Positions 18,427 through 27,475 of a stretch of DNA of 64,000 bases are shown in pieces. The position numbers and the translations under genes were made by a program. How positions within the stretch are numbered: position 1 is the first letter of the stretch; each line of letters starts with the position of its first letter. The notes under the pieces are model-generated. The model made no database searches, was not told the origin of the DNA, and worked only from the letters and a program-made list of their open reading frames with translations. Location: NCBI RefSeq assembly GCF_029224025.1, contig NZ_CP119392.1, forward strand, positions 1,201,001 to 1,265,000. Reading direction: 5' to 3'. The DNA is from Rhodanobacter sp. AS-Z3 (GTDB lineage: Bacteria > Pseudomonadota > Gammaproteobacteria > Xanthomonadales > Rhodanobacteraceae).

Positions 18427-18518
18427 GGGGCAGGTCCTGGCGTCAGCTTGGCCGGATTGGGCAAGCAGGGAGCGGAGAGTTTACCATTGCGCTCTTTTCC
18501 CACGTTCGGAACGCGCCG

Positions 18519-19379
18519 ATGATCCGCAGCATGACGGCTTATGCCAGCGCCGAAACTACCGGCCCCGCCGGTACCCTCGGTTGCGAGCTGCGCACGGTCA
18601 ACCATCGCTACCTCGAATTGAGCCCGCGGCTGCCGGACGATCTGCGCGCGTTCGAATCGCAATTGCGCGAGCGGGTGGCGGCGAAGCTGTCGCGCGGCAA
18701 GCTGGACCTCACCGTGCGCCGTACCGGTGAGGGGCGCAGCGAATCGCTGCAGGTCAATAGCCTGCTGCTGGCGCGTCTGTCTGAACTGAATCGCGACATG
18801 ACTGTGCAGTTTCCCGGTTTGCAGGTGCAATTGACCGAACTGCTGCGCTTCCCTGGCGTGATGCAGCAGGCCGAAAGCGACCCTGAGGCGCAGCAGGCGG
18901 CGCTGTTCGACGTGCTCGACCGCGCACTCGATGCACTCACCGCCACCCGCGAGCGCGAAGGTGCCAAGCTCGGTGAAATCCTCAGCGACAAGCTCGATGC
19001 GATCGAGCGGGTGGTGGCCGACGTGCGCGGCTGGATGCCGGAGATTCGCGTCGCGTTGCGCACCCGACTGGAAAATCGGCTGGCCGATCTGAAGCAGCCG
19101 GTGGAGCCGGGTCGGCTGGAACAGGAGCTGGTGTTGCAGATCACCCGCACCGATGTCGATGAGGAACTCGATCGGCTCAGTACGCATATTGGCGAGACGC
19201 GCCGCGTGCTGGGGCTGCAGGAACCGGTCGGCCGCCGATTGGACTTCCTGATGCAGGAATTCAACCGCGAGGCGAATACGCTGGGCTCCAAATCAGTCGA
19301 CGCGCGCAGCACCAATGCCGCGGTCGAGTTGAAGGTGCTGATCGAACAGATGCGCGAGCAGGTGCAGAACATCGAATGA
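18519..19379 (+). CDS. yicC: YicC-family endoribonuclease-like protein
   Basis: 286-residue YicC/YloC family protein. The N-terminal MIRSMTAYASAE and NHRYLELSPRLPDDLR, and the C-terminal QEFNREANTLGSKS..NAAVELKVLIEQMREQVQNIE, are the two diagnostic family blocks. E. coli YicC has been described as an endoribonuclease implicated in small-RNA turnover. The ATG follows a short leader from the divergent rph region. It overlaps gmk by four bases (ATGA), the conserved yicC-gmk pairing. Confidence 0.93.
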   Translation: MIRSMTAYASAETTGPAGTLGCELRTVNHRYLELSPRLPDDLRAFESQLRERVAAKLSRGKLDLTVRRTGEGRSESLQVNSLLLARLSELNRDMTVQFPGLQVQLTELLRFPGVMQQAESDPEAQQAALFDVLDRALDALTATREREGAKLGEILSDKLDAIERVVADVRGWMPEIRVALRTRLENRLADLKQPVEPGRLEQELVLQITRTDVDEELDRLSTHIGETRRVLGLQEPVGRRLDFLMQEFNREANTLGSKSVDARSTNAAVELKVLIEQMREQVQNIE

Positions 19380-20029
19380 GTACGATGGACGCTCCGGGCA
19401 ATTCGGTCGAGGGGACACTGTTCGTGGTGGCCGCGCCCTCGGGTGCCGGCAAATCCACCTTGGTGAACGCGTTGCTGGAGCGTGAACCGGCGATTTCATT
19501 GTCGGTCTCGCACACCACGCGGCCGCCGCGTCCGGGCGAGACCTATGGGCGGCACTATTACTTCGTCGAGCGCGAGGAGTTCGAGCGCGAGATCGCCGAA
19601 GGTATCTTCCTTGAGCACGCCGAAGTGCACGGCAATCTTTACGGGACCTCGCGCACCACGGTGCAGGAGTTGCTGGCGCAGGGACGTGACGTGCTGTTGG
19701 AGATCGACTGGCAGGGCGCCGAACAGATTCGTCGCAGCAAGCCCGATTGCGTCAGCGTGTTCATCCTGCCGCCGTCACGGGCGGAACTCGAGCGTCGTTT
19801 GCGTGGGCGCGGTTCGGACTCGGCCGAGGTGATCGAGCGCCGACTGCGAAATTCGCGTGGCGAAATCGCCCACGCCCATGATTTCGACTACATCCTGGTC
19901 AACGACGTGTTCGACGACGCGCTGGCCGACCTGCAGGCGATCGTGCGCGCGGTGCGACTGCGCAGCGTCCTGCAGTGGCAGCGGCACGAATCGCTGATTG
20001 CCGAGTTGCTGGCACCTGCTGCTGGCTGA
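19376..20029 (+). CDS. gmk: Guanylate kinase
   Basis: ATP-dependent GMP to GDP kinase. 217 residues. The P-loop APSGAGKST lies at 20-28, the GMP-binding SVSHTTRPPRPGE near 42 and YFVEREEF near 62, followed by the lid region (LRGRGSDSAEVIERRL). The start shown overlaps the yicC stop; a second ATG (M4) is possible. In E. coli rpoZ-spoT follow gmk nearby in the genome; here a 4.7-kb block of Mla genes lies between gmk and rpoZ. Confidence 0.97.
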   Translation: MSTMDAPGNSVEGTLFVVAAPSGAGKSTLVNALLEREPAISLSVSHTTRPPRPGETYGRHYYFVEREEFEREIAEGIFLEHAEVHGNLYGTSRTTVQELLAQGRDVLLEIDWQGAEQIRRSKPDCVSVFILPPSRAELERRLRGRGSDSAEVIERRLRNSRGEIAHAHDFDYILVNDVFDDALADLQAIVRAVRLRSVLQWQRHESLIAELLAPAAG

Positions 20030-20106
20030 ACCGAAAGCCCGGCGGCGTGGTCTTCAGCGGGCGCTTCGGCTACCTTGTCCCTCTTAGTCTCCTGTATCCA
20101 TCGCCC

Positions 20107-20943
20107 ATGACCGATCCCGCCCGCGCCACGCCTGACGACAGCACCCTGGTGCGGATTCGTGGTCTGACCACGGTGCTCAATGGCAAGACCATCTTCGATG
20201 CGCTGGACATGGATATTCCGCGCGGCAAGATCACCTCGATCATGGGCCCCAGCGGTACCGGCAAGACCACCTTGCTCAAGCACATCACCGGGCAGATGCA
20301 CGGAGACGCCGGCAGCATTCATGTTGACGGCCATAACGTGGCCGAGCTGTCGCGCGAGGGTCTGTACAAGTTGCGCGAAGGGATTGGCTACCTGTTTCAG
20401 AACTCCGCGCTGCTGACCGACTTCGACGTTTTCGAAAACGTGGCGTTTCCGCTGCGGCAGCACACGAAGTTGCCGGAAGTACTGATTCGCAACCTGGTGT
20501 TGATGAAGCTGCAGGCGGTTGGTTTGCGTGGTGCGGCACGGTTGATGCCGAACGAGTTGTCCGGCGGCATGATGCGACGGGTGGCGCTGGCACGGGCGAT
20601 CGTGTTCGACCCGCAACTGATCCTGTACGACGAGCCGTTCGTCGGGCTTGACCCGGTGGCGCTGAACCAGGTGTTGAAATTGATTCTTACCCTGAACCAG
20701 ACACTGGGCATCACCAGCGTGGTGGTCTCGCATGAACTGGCGGCCGTGCAGCAGATCGCCGATCAGGTGATGTTGCTGTCCAACGGCAAGGTGGTTGCGC
20801 AAGGTGATCCGAAGACGATTGCCGACGACGGCTCGCCGTGGACGCGGCAGTTCTTCGGTGGCGAGGCAGACGGTCCGATTCCGTTCCGCTATCCGGCGGG
20901 TGACTACGCCACCGAGTTGGGTTTTGTCGGAGATCGGAAATGA
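20107..20943 (+). CDS. mlaF: Mla phospholipid transporter ATPase MlaF
   Basis: ATP-binding subunit of the MlaFEDB inner-membrane complex that moves phospholipids between inner and outer membrane. 278 residues. Walker A GPSGTGKT at 47-54, signature LSGGMMRR near 150 (the MMRR variant is typical of MlaF) and Walker B LILYDEPFVGLDP near 167 are seen, then the switch histidine in VVSHEL. ATG 20107 starts the homologous region. It is the first gene of mlaFEDCB, 77 bases after gmk. It overlaps mlaE by four bases. Confidence 0.96.
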   Translation: MTDPARATPDDSTLVRIRGLTTVLNGKTIFDALDMDIPRGKITSIMGPSGTGKTTLLKHITGQMHGDAGSIHVDGHNVAELSREGLYKLREGIGYLFQNSALLTDFDVFENVAFPLRQHTKLPEVLIRNLVLMKLQAVGLRGAARLMPNELSGGMMRRVALARAIVFDPQLILYDEPFVGLDPVALNQVLKLILTLNQTLGITSVVVSHELAAVQQIADQVMLLSNGKVVAQGDPKTIADDGSPWTRQFFGGEADGPIPFRYPAGDYATELGFVGDRK

Positions 20944-21716
20944 GCGCACGCGCACCGCAACGCCTTAACGCGGTCAGTCAGGCGCTGGGCCAGATCGGTC
21001 TGTGCGGGCTGTTCCTGCTGACCCTGTTGGCCGCGATTCCGCGCAGCTTCCGTTACGTGCGCGAGACGAGCCGCCAGCTGTGGTTTGTTGGCGCGATGAG
21101 CCTGACCATCATCATGGTCTGCGGCCTGTTCGTTGGCATGGTGCTGATGTTGCAGCTGTATCACGTGCTGTCGATCTTCGGCGGCACTTCGGCCAGCGGC
21201 ATGGTGGTGGCGTTGTCGGTATATCGCGAGCTGGGTCCGGTGGTTACCGCGCTGTTGTTCGCCGGCCGCGCCGGCACCGCGATCACCGCCGAGATCGGCT
21301 TGATGCGCGCCACCGACCAGATTTCCGCGATGGAGATGATGGCGGTCGATCCGATCGCCTACGTGGCCACGCCGCGCTTCCTGGCCGGGCTGATCGCGAT
21401 GCCGCTGCTGTGCTGCGTGTTCTGCGCGATGGCAGTTTTTGGTGGCCATCTGGTCGGCGTGACCTGGTTGGGCATCGACAACGGCACGTTCTGGTCGAAC
21501 ATGACGGCGGTGGTCGACGTGCGCACCGACATTGTCAACGGCGTGCTGTTGAAGAGCCTGGCGTTCGGCGCGGTGGTGTCGTTGATCGCGGTATTCCAGG
21601 GCTTCACCACGCCGCCGACCAGCGAAGGCGTGGCCTATGCCACCACGCGTACCGTGGTCGCCTCGTCCATTGCGATCCTCGCGCTGGACTTCGTGCTTAC
21701 TGCCTTCCTGATGTGA
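20940..21716 (+). CDS. mlaE: Mla transporter permease MlaE
   Basis: 258-residue MlaE-family permease with an N-terminal amphipathic/interfacial helix followed by about five membrane helices. Family blocks: GLFVGMVLMLQLYHVL near 60, ELGPVVTALLFAGRAGTAITAEIGLMRATDQISAMEMM in the middle (coupling region to MlaF) and DIVNGVLLKSLAFGAVVSLIAVFQG near 200. ATG overlaps the mlaF stop. It forms the dimeric core that hands lipid to the MlaD ring. Confidence 0.95.
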   Translation: MSARAPQRLNAVSQALGQIGLCGLFLLTLLAAIPRSFRYVRETSRQLWFVGAMSLTIIMVCGLFVGMVLMLQLYHVLSIFGGTSASGMVVALSVYRELGPVVTALLFAGRAGTAITAEIGLMRATDQISAMEMMAVDPIAYVATPRFLAGLIAMPLLCCVFCAMAVFGGHLVGVTWLGIDNGTFWSNMTAVVDVRTDIVNGVLLKSLAFGAVVSLIAVFQGFTTPPTSEGVAYATTRTVVASSIAILALDFVLTAFLM

Positions 21717-21768
21717 CTGTTGCCATGACTTCCCTTTCGACTACCCAGAACCCCATGAGGATCGTGCC

Positions 21769-22620
21769 GTGAGCCAACCCAGAAGTTCCTATGCCGTCGG
21801 CACCGGCCTGTTCATCGTGCTCGGTTTTGCGGCGCTGGCCTACTTGGCCACGCAGACCAGTTCGGTGGCGAACGTCCATCAGGGCGATAGCTATACGGTG
21901 CAGGCGCAATTTACCAATATCGGTCAGTTGAAAGAGCGCGCGCCGGTGAAGATTGCCGGTGTGCGCGTCGGTCAGGTGCAGGCGATCACGCTGAAGCCCG
22001 ACCGTGACGTGGCCGATGTGACGCTGTCGATCGACAAGAGCTACAACGAGATCCCGCAGGACTCGGTGGCGACCATCTTTACCAGCGGTCTGCTCGGTGA
22101 CCAGTACGTGGGCATCGAATACGGCAGCGCGAAGCAGGTCGTGGCAGCCGGTGGCTCGCTGGCGCGGACCAAGTCCACGCAGCCGCTGGAGGAGATGCTC
22201 GGCAAATTCTTCGGTGCCGGTGGCGTGGTCGACAATGTGGGCGGCAGCTATTCGGTGAAGGCAAGTTTCACCAACGTGGGCACGCTGTCGGTCGGTGCGC
22301 CGGTGAAAATGGCCGGCGTGGTCATTGGCAGCGTGGCTTCGGTGCATGCCGATCCGGTCAAGCTGAATGCTGACGTGGTGCTGTCGATCGACAAGCGCTA
22401 CAACGCGATCCCCGACGATTCTGCCGCCGCGGTGTTCACCAGCGGTTTGATCGGCACCCAGTATGTTGCGATCCAGCCGGGTGGTTCGCCCGATTCGCTC
22501 AAGGACGGTGATGAGATGATCCTCACCCAGTCTGCGATGCAGTTGGAGGACCTTATCGGCAAGTTCCTGGTCAATGGTTCGTCCAGTGACAAGAAAGATG
22601 CCGGCAACGGCAGCAAATAA
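21769..22620 (+). CDS. mlaD: MlaD with two tandem MCE domains
   Basis: Periplasmic, inner-membrane-anchored lipid-binding subunit. GTG start; 283 residues instead of the usual ~180. One N-terminal membrane helix (about 11-28) is followed by two clearly duplicated MCE domains, about 39-150 and 158-270. Matching pairs are APVKIAGVRVGQV/APVKMAGVVIGSV, LSIDKSYNEIP/LSIDKRYNAIP and FTSGLLGDQYVGI/FTSGLIGTQYVAI. Each domain carries its own helical LEEMLGKF/LEDLIGKF tail, so the whole unit was duplicated. A hexamer would then present two stacked MCE rings (inference). It sits between mlaE and mlaC as expected. Confidence 0.93.
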   Translation: MSQPRSSYAVGTGLFIVLGFAALAYLATQTSSVANVHQGDSYTVQAQFTNIGQLKERAPVKIAGVRVGQVQAITLKPDRDVADVTLSIDKSYNEIPQDSVATIFTSGLLGDQYVGIEYGSAKQVVAAGGSLARTKSTQPLEEMLGKFFGAGGVVDNVGGSYSVKASFTNVGTLSVGAPVKMAGVVIGSVASVHADPVKLNADVVLSIDKRYNAIPDDSAAAVFTSGLIGTQYVAIQPGGSPDSLKDGDEMILTQSAMQLEDLIGKFLVNGSSSDKKDAGNGSK

Positions 22621-22671
22621 ATCGTCATTCCCGTCGGCCCGACCAGCCGGTACCGCTTGAGGAGTTACACC

Positions 22672-23349
22672 ATGTTGCGCAGACTGGCTCTTGTCACCGC
22701 GATCACTTTTGGCACCCTCGTAGCCGCGCCGGCATTTGGCCAGGCGACGGCTCCTGTCACCGCTGATGCAGCCCAGCCGTCGCCGGCCGCGGTGGTGCAG
22801 ACGATTGCCGACCAGTTGGGTGCGGCCATCGAGGGTCATCATGACGAGTTGAAGAACAATCAGGAAAAGTTGATCGGCATCGTCGATCAGGTCTTCCTGC
22901 CGCATTTCGACCTTGATTACGCCTCGATTCTCGTGCTCGGTCAGCACGCCCGCGAAGCTACGCCGCAGCAGCGCGAGCGTTTCGCCAAGGCGTTCTACAA
23001 CTCGATCACCCATCGCTATGCCGAGGGTCTGCTGAACTACACCCGTGGCCGGGTCAAGGTGTTGCCGTTCAAGGGTGACCTGAATGACAAGCGCAGCGTG
23101 GTGCGCACCCAGGTGATACTCGATGATGGCAAGCTGGTGTCGATCGACTATGCGTTCCGCAAAGGCCGCAACGGCGACTGGAAAGCCTACGATGTGATCA
23201 TCGAAGGCATTTCCTATGTCACCAACTATCGCAACCAGGTAGATGCGGAAATCCGCAAGGTCGGCATCGATCAGTTGATCACCAACCTGGAAACCAAGGG
23301 CGAGACAGCGCTGGAAGCCATGGCCAAGGACAACAAGGACAAGCCGTGA
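22672..23349 (+). CDS. mlaC: Periplasmic phospholipid-binding protein MlaC
   Basis: Soluble lipid shuttle between MlaD and the MlaA-porin complex. 225 residues with a signal peptide (MLRRLALVTAITFGTLVAAPAFG, cleavage about residue 23). Family blocks: QVFLPHFDLDYASILVLGQHAREAT near 75, RFAKAFYNSITHRYAEGLLNY near 105 and DWKAYDVIIEGISYVTNYRNQV near 175. ATG 22672 is chosen over a TTG five codons upstream because GAGGAG lies nine bases before it. Confidence 0.95.
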   Translation: MLRRLALVTAITFGTLVAAPAFGQATAPVTADAAQPSPAAVVQTIADQLGAAIEGHHDELKNNQEKLIGIVDQVFLPHFDLDYASILVLGQHAREATPQQRERFAKAFYNSITHRYAEGLLNYTRGRVKVLPFKGDLNDKRSVVRTQVILDDGKLVSIDYAFRKGRNGDWKAYDVIIEGISYVTNYRNQVDAEIRKVGIDQLITNLETKGETALEAMAKDNKDKP

Positions 23350-23657
23350 TGGAGGCCGCCACACAGCAGCGATTCCAGCTGGATGTCGCTGCGCCGGATA
23401 CGCTGGTGGCGACGGGTGAGCTGAGCTTCGATACGGCAGCGACTGCCCTGCTGGCGATCCAGTCGGCGCTGGGCAATGGTGGCATCAAGCGGTTGGATCT
23501 GGCGAAGCTCAGCCGCAGTGACAGTGCCGGGCTGGCTTGCGTACTTGCGGTTGCGGCCGAGGCCCGTCGGTCCGGGCGCGCCCTGGAAGTCACCCACATG
23601 CCGACCGGCATGCTGGCGCTGGCACAGGTTTGCGAAGTCGATCGCTTGATCTGCTGA
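23349..23657 (+). CDS. mlaB: Mla STAS-domain protein MlaB
   Basis: 102-residue STAS-domain protein that binds MlaF and is needed for ATPase assembly and activity. The conserved loop LSRSDSAGLACVLAVAAEARR near residue 55 is the STAS signature, containing the serine/threonine-like position. The ATG shares one base with the mlaC stop; a GTG one codon earlier is also possible. It is the last gene of the operon and is followed by a strong terminator. Confidence 0.93.
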   Translation: MEAATQQRFQLDVAAPDTLVATGELSFDTAATALLAIQSALGNGGIKRLDLAKLSRSDSAGLACVLAVAAEARRSGRALEVTHMPTGMLALAQVCEVDRLIC

Positions 23658-23676
23658 TCATCGGGCAATGCAATAG

Positions 23677-23703
23677 AAAAGGGGCCGCTTGGCCCCTTTT
23701 TTT
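23677..23703. terminator. Bidirectional terminator between mlaB and mlaA
   Basis: Perfect stem AAAAGGGGCC (23677-23686) / GGCCCCTTTT (23691-23700), loop GCTT, followed by TTT. The A-run on the left gives a T-run on the minus strand too, so it can end both mlaFEDCB and the convergent mlaA. Confidence 0.9.
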
Positions 23704-23731
23704 GACAGTCAGCGAGCGGCAGCGCCCAGGG

Positions 23732-24559
23732 CTACTGGTTGTTGGTCTCGCCTGGATGCTTCTTTTCCCACTGGTGCTGCTGATCGAGCAGCTCTTCCGG
23801 ATCGAAGTTCTGCTCATCCAGGCCCTGCATCTGCTGAATGATGTCGAGCGGAGGATTGCCGTCGTAGATCTTGTACAGGCGCTGCTGCCGATACGCGTCG
23901 CGAATGAACACGTACGGATCGTAGGCGGATTGCAGGAACCCTTCGGCGTCGATCGCGCGCGAGCGGATCGTCACCAGATACATCATCTGCGGCATGTATT
24001 GCAGGCCGTTGTAGTGATGGTTGCCAGCGAACAGGGTCAGTGGATCAAAAAAGTAGCCGTCTACCGGGCGCTGCCAGATGTCACGTGCGCTACTTGGGCC
24101 CAGGAACGGCAGCATCAGGTAGTCACCTTCCGGCGCACCCCAGCGTGCCAGGGTCACGCCGAAATCGTTGTCCTCGATCGGCAAACCGAGTTGGCTGGCC
24201 GGGTCGAAGAAGCCGCCGATACCCAGCGTAAGGTTGATCAAAAACCGGCCGGTGCTCTGCAGCGCCTGCTTCGGTCGCGCCTGCAGCAGGTCGTTGGCGA
24301 CGGTAACCGGCATCCGGATATTGGTGAAAAAGTCGCTGAACGAGCGGCGTACCGGCGGATTGGTCACCTTGCGGTAGCCCAATGCGACGGGGCGGATCAC
24401 CGCCTGATCGAGCGCGTCATTGAATTTGTACGCGCCGCGATTGTATTTCTCCAGCGGATCGTCGGTGCGTGGCTTGGCAATCGTGCAGCCAGCCAACAGG
24501 GCGATCGCCAACACGGGCAACCAGCGGCCAAGCAGGGAAGAGCGCAGTGGAGAGGGCAT
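23732..24559 (-). CDS. mlaA: Outer-membrane lipoprotein MlaA (VacJ)
   Basis: Outer-membrane component that removes mislocalised phospholipid from the outer leaflet and passes it to MlaC. 275 residues with a lipoprotein signal (LLGRWLPVLAIALLAGC, lipobox LLAGC, Cys near 22). Family blocks: DPLEKYNRGAYKFND, NPPVRRSFSDFFTNI, GRFLINLTLGIGGFFDPAS and EDNDFGVTLARWGAPEGDYLMLPFLGPSS. ATG 24559 puts the signal peptide at the N-terminus. It is convergent with mlaFEDCB, so the complete Mla pathway is at one locus; in E. coli mlaA is elsewhere. Confidence 0.95.
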   Translation of the reverse strand: MPSPLRSSLLGRWLPVLAIALLAGCTIAKPRTDDPLEKYNRGAYKFNDALDQAVIRPVALGYRKVTNPPVRRSFSDFFTNIRMPVTVANDLLQARPKQALQSTGRFLINLTLGIGGFFDPASQLGLPIEDNDFGVTLARWGAPEGDYLMLPFLGPSSARDIWQRPVDGYFFDPLTLFAGNHHYNGLQYMPQMMYLVTIRSRAIDAEGFLQSAYDPYVFIRDAYRQQRLYKIYDGNPPLDIIQQMQGLDEQNFDPEELLDQQHQWEKKHPGETNNQ

Positions 24560-24757
24560 CGGTGCAGGGATTTCGCGTCGGGGGACAGAAAGTGTACTGT
24601 CTGGTCTTGTATCTTGCACGGCTTTCGGCATGCTTTCGCGCGTCGCGTACCGATCCGTGGCCAGCCCACCATGATACGCGTGCTGCGCATTGCCAGCAAA
24701 GCACCGGCTCAACTACACTGTCGGACCATATAAGTCTCTATTCCCTAAGGAATTCGC

Positions 24758-25048
24758 ATGGCCCGTATTACCGTGGAAGACTGCCTCGAGGTGGTCGACA
24801 ACCGTTTTGAGCTGGTGTTGATGGCGACCAAGCGTGCTCGCCAGCTTGAAAAAGGTGCCGAGCCGGCCGTCAATCCCGAGCATGACAAGCCGACCGTTCT
24901 GGCCCTGCGTGAAATCGCAGCACGCCGCATCGATCAGGCCACGATCGACCAGATCGACAAGGCCGAGCGCGAACGCGCCGAGCGTGAAGCGCTGGAGTGG
25001 GCGGCAGCTGAAGTTGACGACGACCTTTCCAAGGGTGGCGACGACTGA
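24758..25048 (+). CDS. rpoZ: RNA polymerase omega subunit
   Basis: 96-residue omega subunit, which assists beta' folding and forms part of the ppGpp site 1 on RNA polymerase. The opening [23 protein letters not shown] and REIAARR near 49 are diagnostic; the C-terminus is acidic. TAAGGA lies eight bases before the ATG, and a TATAAG hexamer at 24729-24734 may be its -10. spoT follows, the usual pairing. Confidence 0.96.
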   Translation: MARITVEDCLEVVDNRFELVLMATKRARQLEKGAEPAVNPEHDKPTVLALREIAARRIDQATIDQIDKAERERAEREALEWAAAEVDDDLSKGGDD

Positions 25049-25174
25049 TGGATGGCGGCGGCTGTAGCGCAAACCTCATTCACACCGGCAAGCCTGGTGC
25101 GATGAGTTGCGCACACGTGGCCGCCATGGTTTGTCGCTGCGGTGGGGTGGGCGCCTGAACGGGCCCCTGTACCG

Positions 25175-27340
25175 ATGATTGCGGCCACTCATCCAGCCAC
25201 GCTCGACTTTTCAGCGCTGCCGCCATATGCACTGGCGCTGAAAGAGCAGGTTGCCTATCTGCCGGAAGCACAGGTTCAGCGTATCTTGCGCGCGTTCCAG
25301 GTGGGTGCGCAGGCGCACGCCGGACAGGAGCGCAAGAGTGGTGAGCCGTACATCACCCACCCGGTAGCGGTGGCAGGCATTCTGGCCGAAATGGGGCTGG
25401 ATGCCGAGACGATCATCGCGGCAATCCTGCACGACACTCTGGAAGATACCGAGCTCAGTCGCGACGACATCGCCGGCGAGTTCGGCGAGGTCGTGGCTGA
25501 GCTGGTTGATGGCGTTACCAAGCTCGACAAGATGCGCTTCGGCACTCGCCAGGAGGCCGACGCAGAGAGCTTCCGCAAGATGCTGCTGGCGATGGCGCGT
25601 GACATCCGCGTCATTCTGATCAAGCTGTCCGATCGCCTGCACAACATGCGTACGCTCGGTGCCAAGGAGGGGTCTTCGCGCCGGCGCATTGCCCGCGAAA
25701 CGCTGGAAATTTACGCCCCGATCGCGCAACGCCTGGGCATGAACAAGTTCAAGGCCGAGCTGCAGGACCTGGGTTTCCACGCACTGTATCCAGATCGCTA
25801 TCGGGTGATCAGCGAACGTATTCGCGCGGCCATTGGCAATCGGCGTGAGGCGATGGGCAAGATTGAGGCGGCGCTTACCGCGCGGCTGCAGGCTGATCAT
25901 CTGCCGGCACTGGTGGTGGGGCGAATCAAGTCGGCGTGGAGCATCTATTCGAAGATGCGTGGCGAGCACAAGAGTTTCGCCCAGCTGATGGACGTCTATG
26001 GCTTTCGCGTGGTGGTCGACAGCGCGATGAGCTGCTACATGGCGCTCGGCATGGTGCACGCGCTGTACAAGCCGGTCGACAAGCGCTTCAAGGATTTCAT
26101 CGCGATTCCCAAGGCGAACGGTTACCAGTCGTTGCATACGGTGCTGCTGGGGCCGTTCGGTGCGCCCATCGAGGTGCAGATACGTACGGCGGAAATGGAT
26201 TCGGTGGCCGAGAGCGGCGTCGCCGCACACTGGGCCTACAAGACCGAGAGCGGTCCGGCGAACAGTGCGCAGGCGCGGGCGCGCGAATGGTTGTCGTCGC
26301 TGGTCGACAGTTCGGCCAATACGGTGTCGTCGTCGGAGTTTATCGAGAACGTCAAGATCGACCTGTTCCCCGACGAGGTCTATCTGTTCACTCCGCGCGG
26401 CGACATCCTGTCGCTGCCGCGTAACGCCACGGTGCTCGATTTCGCCTACGCCGTGCATACCGATGTGGGTGACCATGCGGTGGCGGCGCGAGTGGACAAG
26501 CGGCTTCTGTCACTGCGCTCCCGACTGGAGTCGGGCCAGGTCATCGAGATCATCACGGCACCGTCGGCGGTGCCGAATCCGGCATGGCTGGAAGTGGTGG
26601 TGACCGGCAAGGCGCGTACCGCGATCCGCCAATATCTGAAGCACTTGCAGCACGAGGATGCGGTCGACTTTGGTCATCGCATGCTCGATCGCGCGCTGGA
26701 TGCGCTGGGTAGCAGTCTGGATGGCATCCCGGCGGATGTGCTGGACAGGTTTCTGGAGACGTCCAAGTTCAAGCGGCTGGAAGAGCTGCTGTCAGACATT
26801 GCCCTGGGTAACCGGATGCCTGACCTGGTCGCCACTCAGTTGCTGGCGTCGCGCGGCAAGAAAACGGGCAAGCCGGCATTGCCGCTGCACACGCACGAGA
26901 AGATCCGCATCACCGGCGGTGAGCGCGGCGTGCTCAGTTTTGCCAACTGCTGCCATCCGCTGCCGGGCGACGACATTATTGGCTACCTGTCTTCGGGCAA
27001 GGGCATCGTGGTGCATCGTGAGGAATGCCCGAACGTATTTGAGTTGGCCAAGTCGCCGGAGCGTCGTGTGGGGATCGAGTGGGATCGGGACGTGCAGGGT
27101 GACTATCGGGCCGAGCTGCGCATCGAGGTGATCAACCGTCCCGGCGTGCTGGCCACGGTGGCTGCGGCGATTGCCGCGGCGGACTCGAATATCGAGAACG
27201 TGGAATACGTCGAGCGTGATTCGTCCGCAGCGACCTTGTTGTTCGCCATGGAGGTGAAGAGCCGCAAGCATCTGGCTGATGTCATTCGCCGCGTGCGCCG
27301 TACCGGCGTGGTCAGTGGGGCGTATCGCCACCCGTTGTAG
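25175..27340 (+). CDS. spoT: Bifunctional (p)ppGpp synthetase/hydrolase SpoT
   Basis: Controls the stringent response alarmone. 721 residues from ATG 25175. In order: the HD hydrolase domain (HPVAVAGILAEMG, HDTLEDTEL), the synthetase domain with RFKDFIAIPKANGYQSLHT near 300, TGS (VYLFTPRGDILSLPRNATVLDFAYAVH near 405), a conserved-cysteine/zinc-finger-like region (NCCHPLPGDDIIGYLS near 590) and a C-terminal ACT domain (EVINRPGVLATVAAAIAAADSNIENV). The RFKD motif, in place of RelA's ExDD, marks the bifunctional class. It follows rpoZ after 126 bases. Confidence 0.97.
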   Translation: MIAATHPATLDFSALPPYALALKEQVAYLPEAQVQRILRAFQVGAQAHAGQERKSGEPYITHPVAVAGILAEMGLDAETIIAAILHDTLEDTELSRDDIAGEFGEVVAELVDGVTKLDKMRFGTRQEADAESFRKMLLAMARDIRVILIKLSDRLHNMRTLGAKEGSSRRRIARETLEIYAPIAQRLGMNKFKAELQDLGFHALYPDRYRVISERIRAAIGNRREAMGKIEAALTARLQADHLPALVVGRIKSAWSIYSKMRGEHKSFAQLMDVYGFRVVVDSAMSCYMALGMVHALYKPVDKRFKDFIAIPKANGYQSLHTVLLGPFGAPIEVQIRTAEMDSVAESGVAAHWAYKTESGPANSAQARAREWLSSLVDSSANTVSSSEFIENVKIDLFPDEVYLFTPRGDILSLPRNATVLDFAYAVHTDVGDHAVAARVDKRLLSLRSRLESGQVIEIITAPSAVPNPAWLEVVVTGKARTAIRQYLKHLQHEDAVDFGHRMLDRALDALGSSLDGIPADVLDRFLETSKFKRLEELLSDIALGNRMPDLVATQLLASRGKKTGKPALPLHTHEKIRITGGERGVLSFANCCHPLPGDDIIGYLSSGKGIVVHREECPNVFELAKSPERRVGIEWDRDVQGDYRAELRIEVINRPGVLATVAAAIAAADSNIENVEYVERDSSAATLLFAMEVKSRKHLADVIRRVRRTGVVSGAYRHPL

Positions 27341-27475
27341 GGGCGGCGAACGGGCAGGTCGTCGCGTCGTAGGGTCCGCGCTGCGGTCGTGGCGTCAAGG
27401 AGCAAGGGCCAGCGACAGTTCTGCGGCAAATTTGCGCTCTTTTGGCTTTACAAGGCCGCGCCCGGGCTTATCCTC

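Noticed and set aside
21697..23364. 555-codon open frame antisense to mlaD and mlaC
   Set aside because: It arises from codon bias of the real genes; no domain, no ribosome-binding site.
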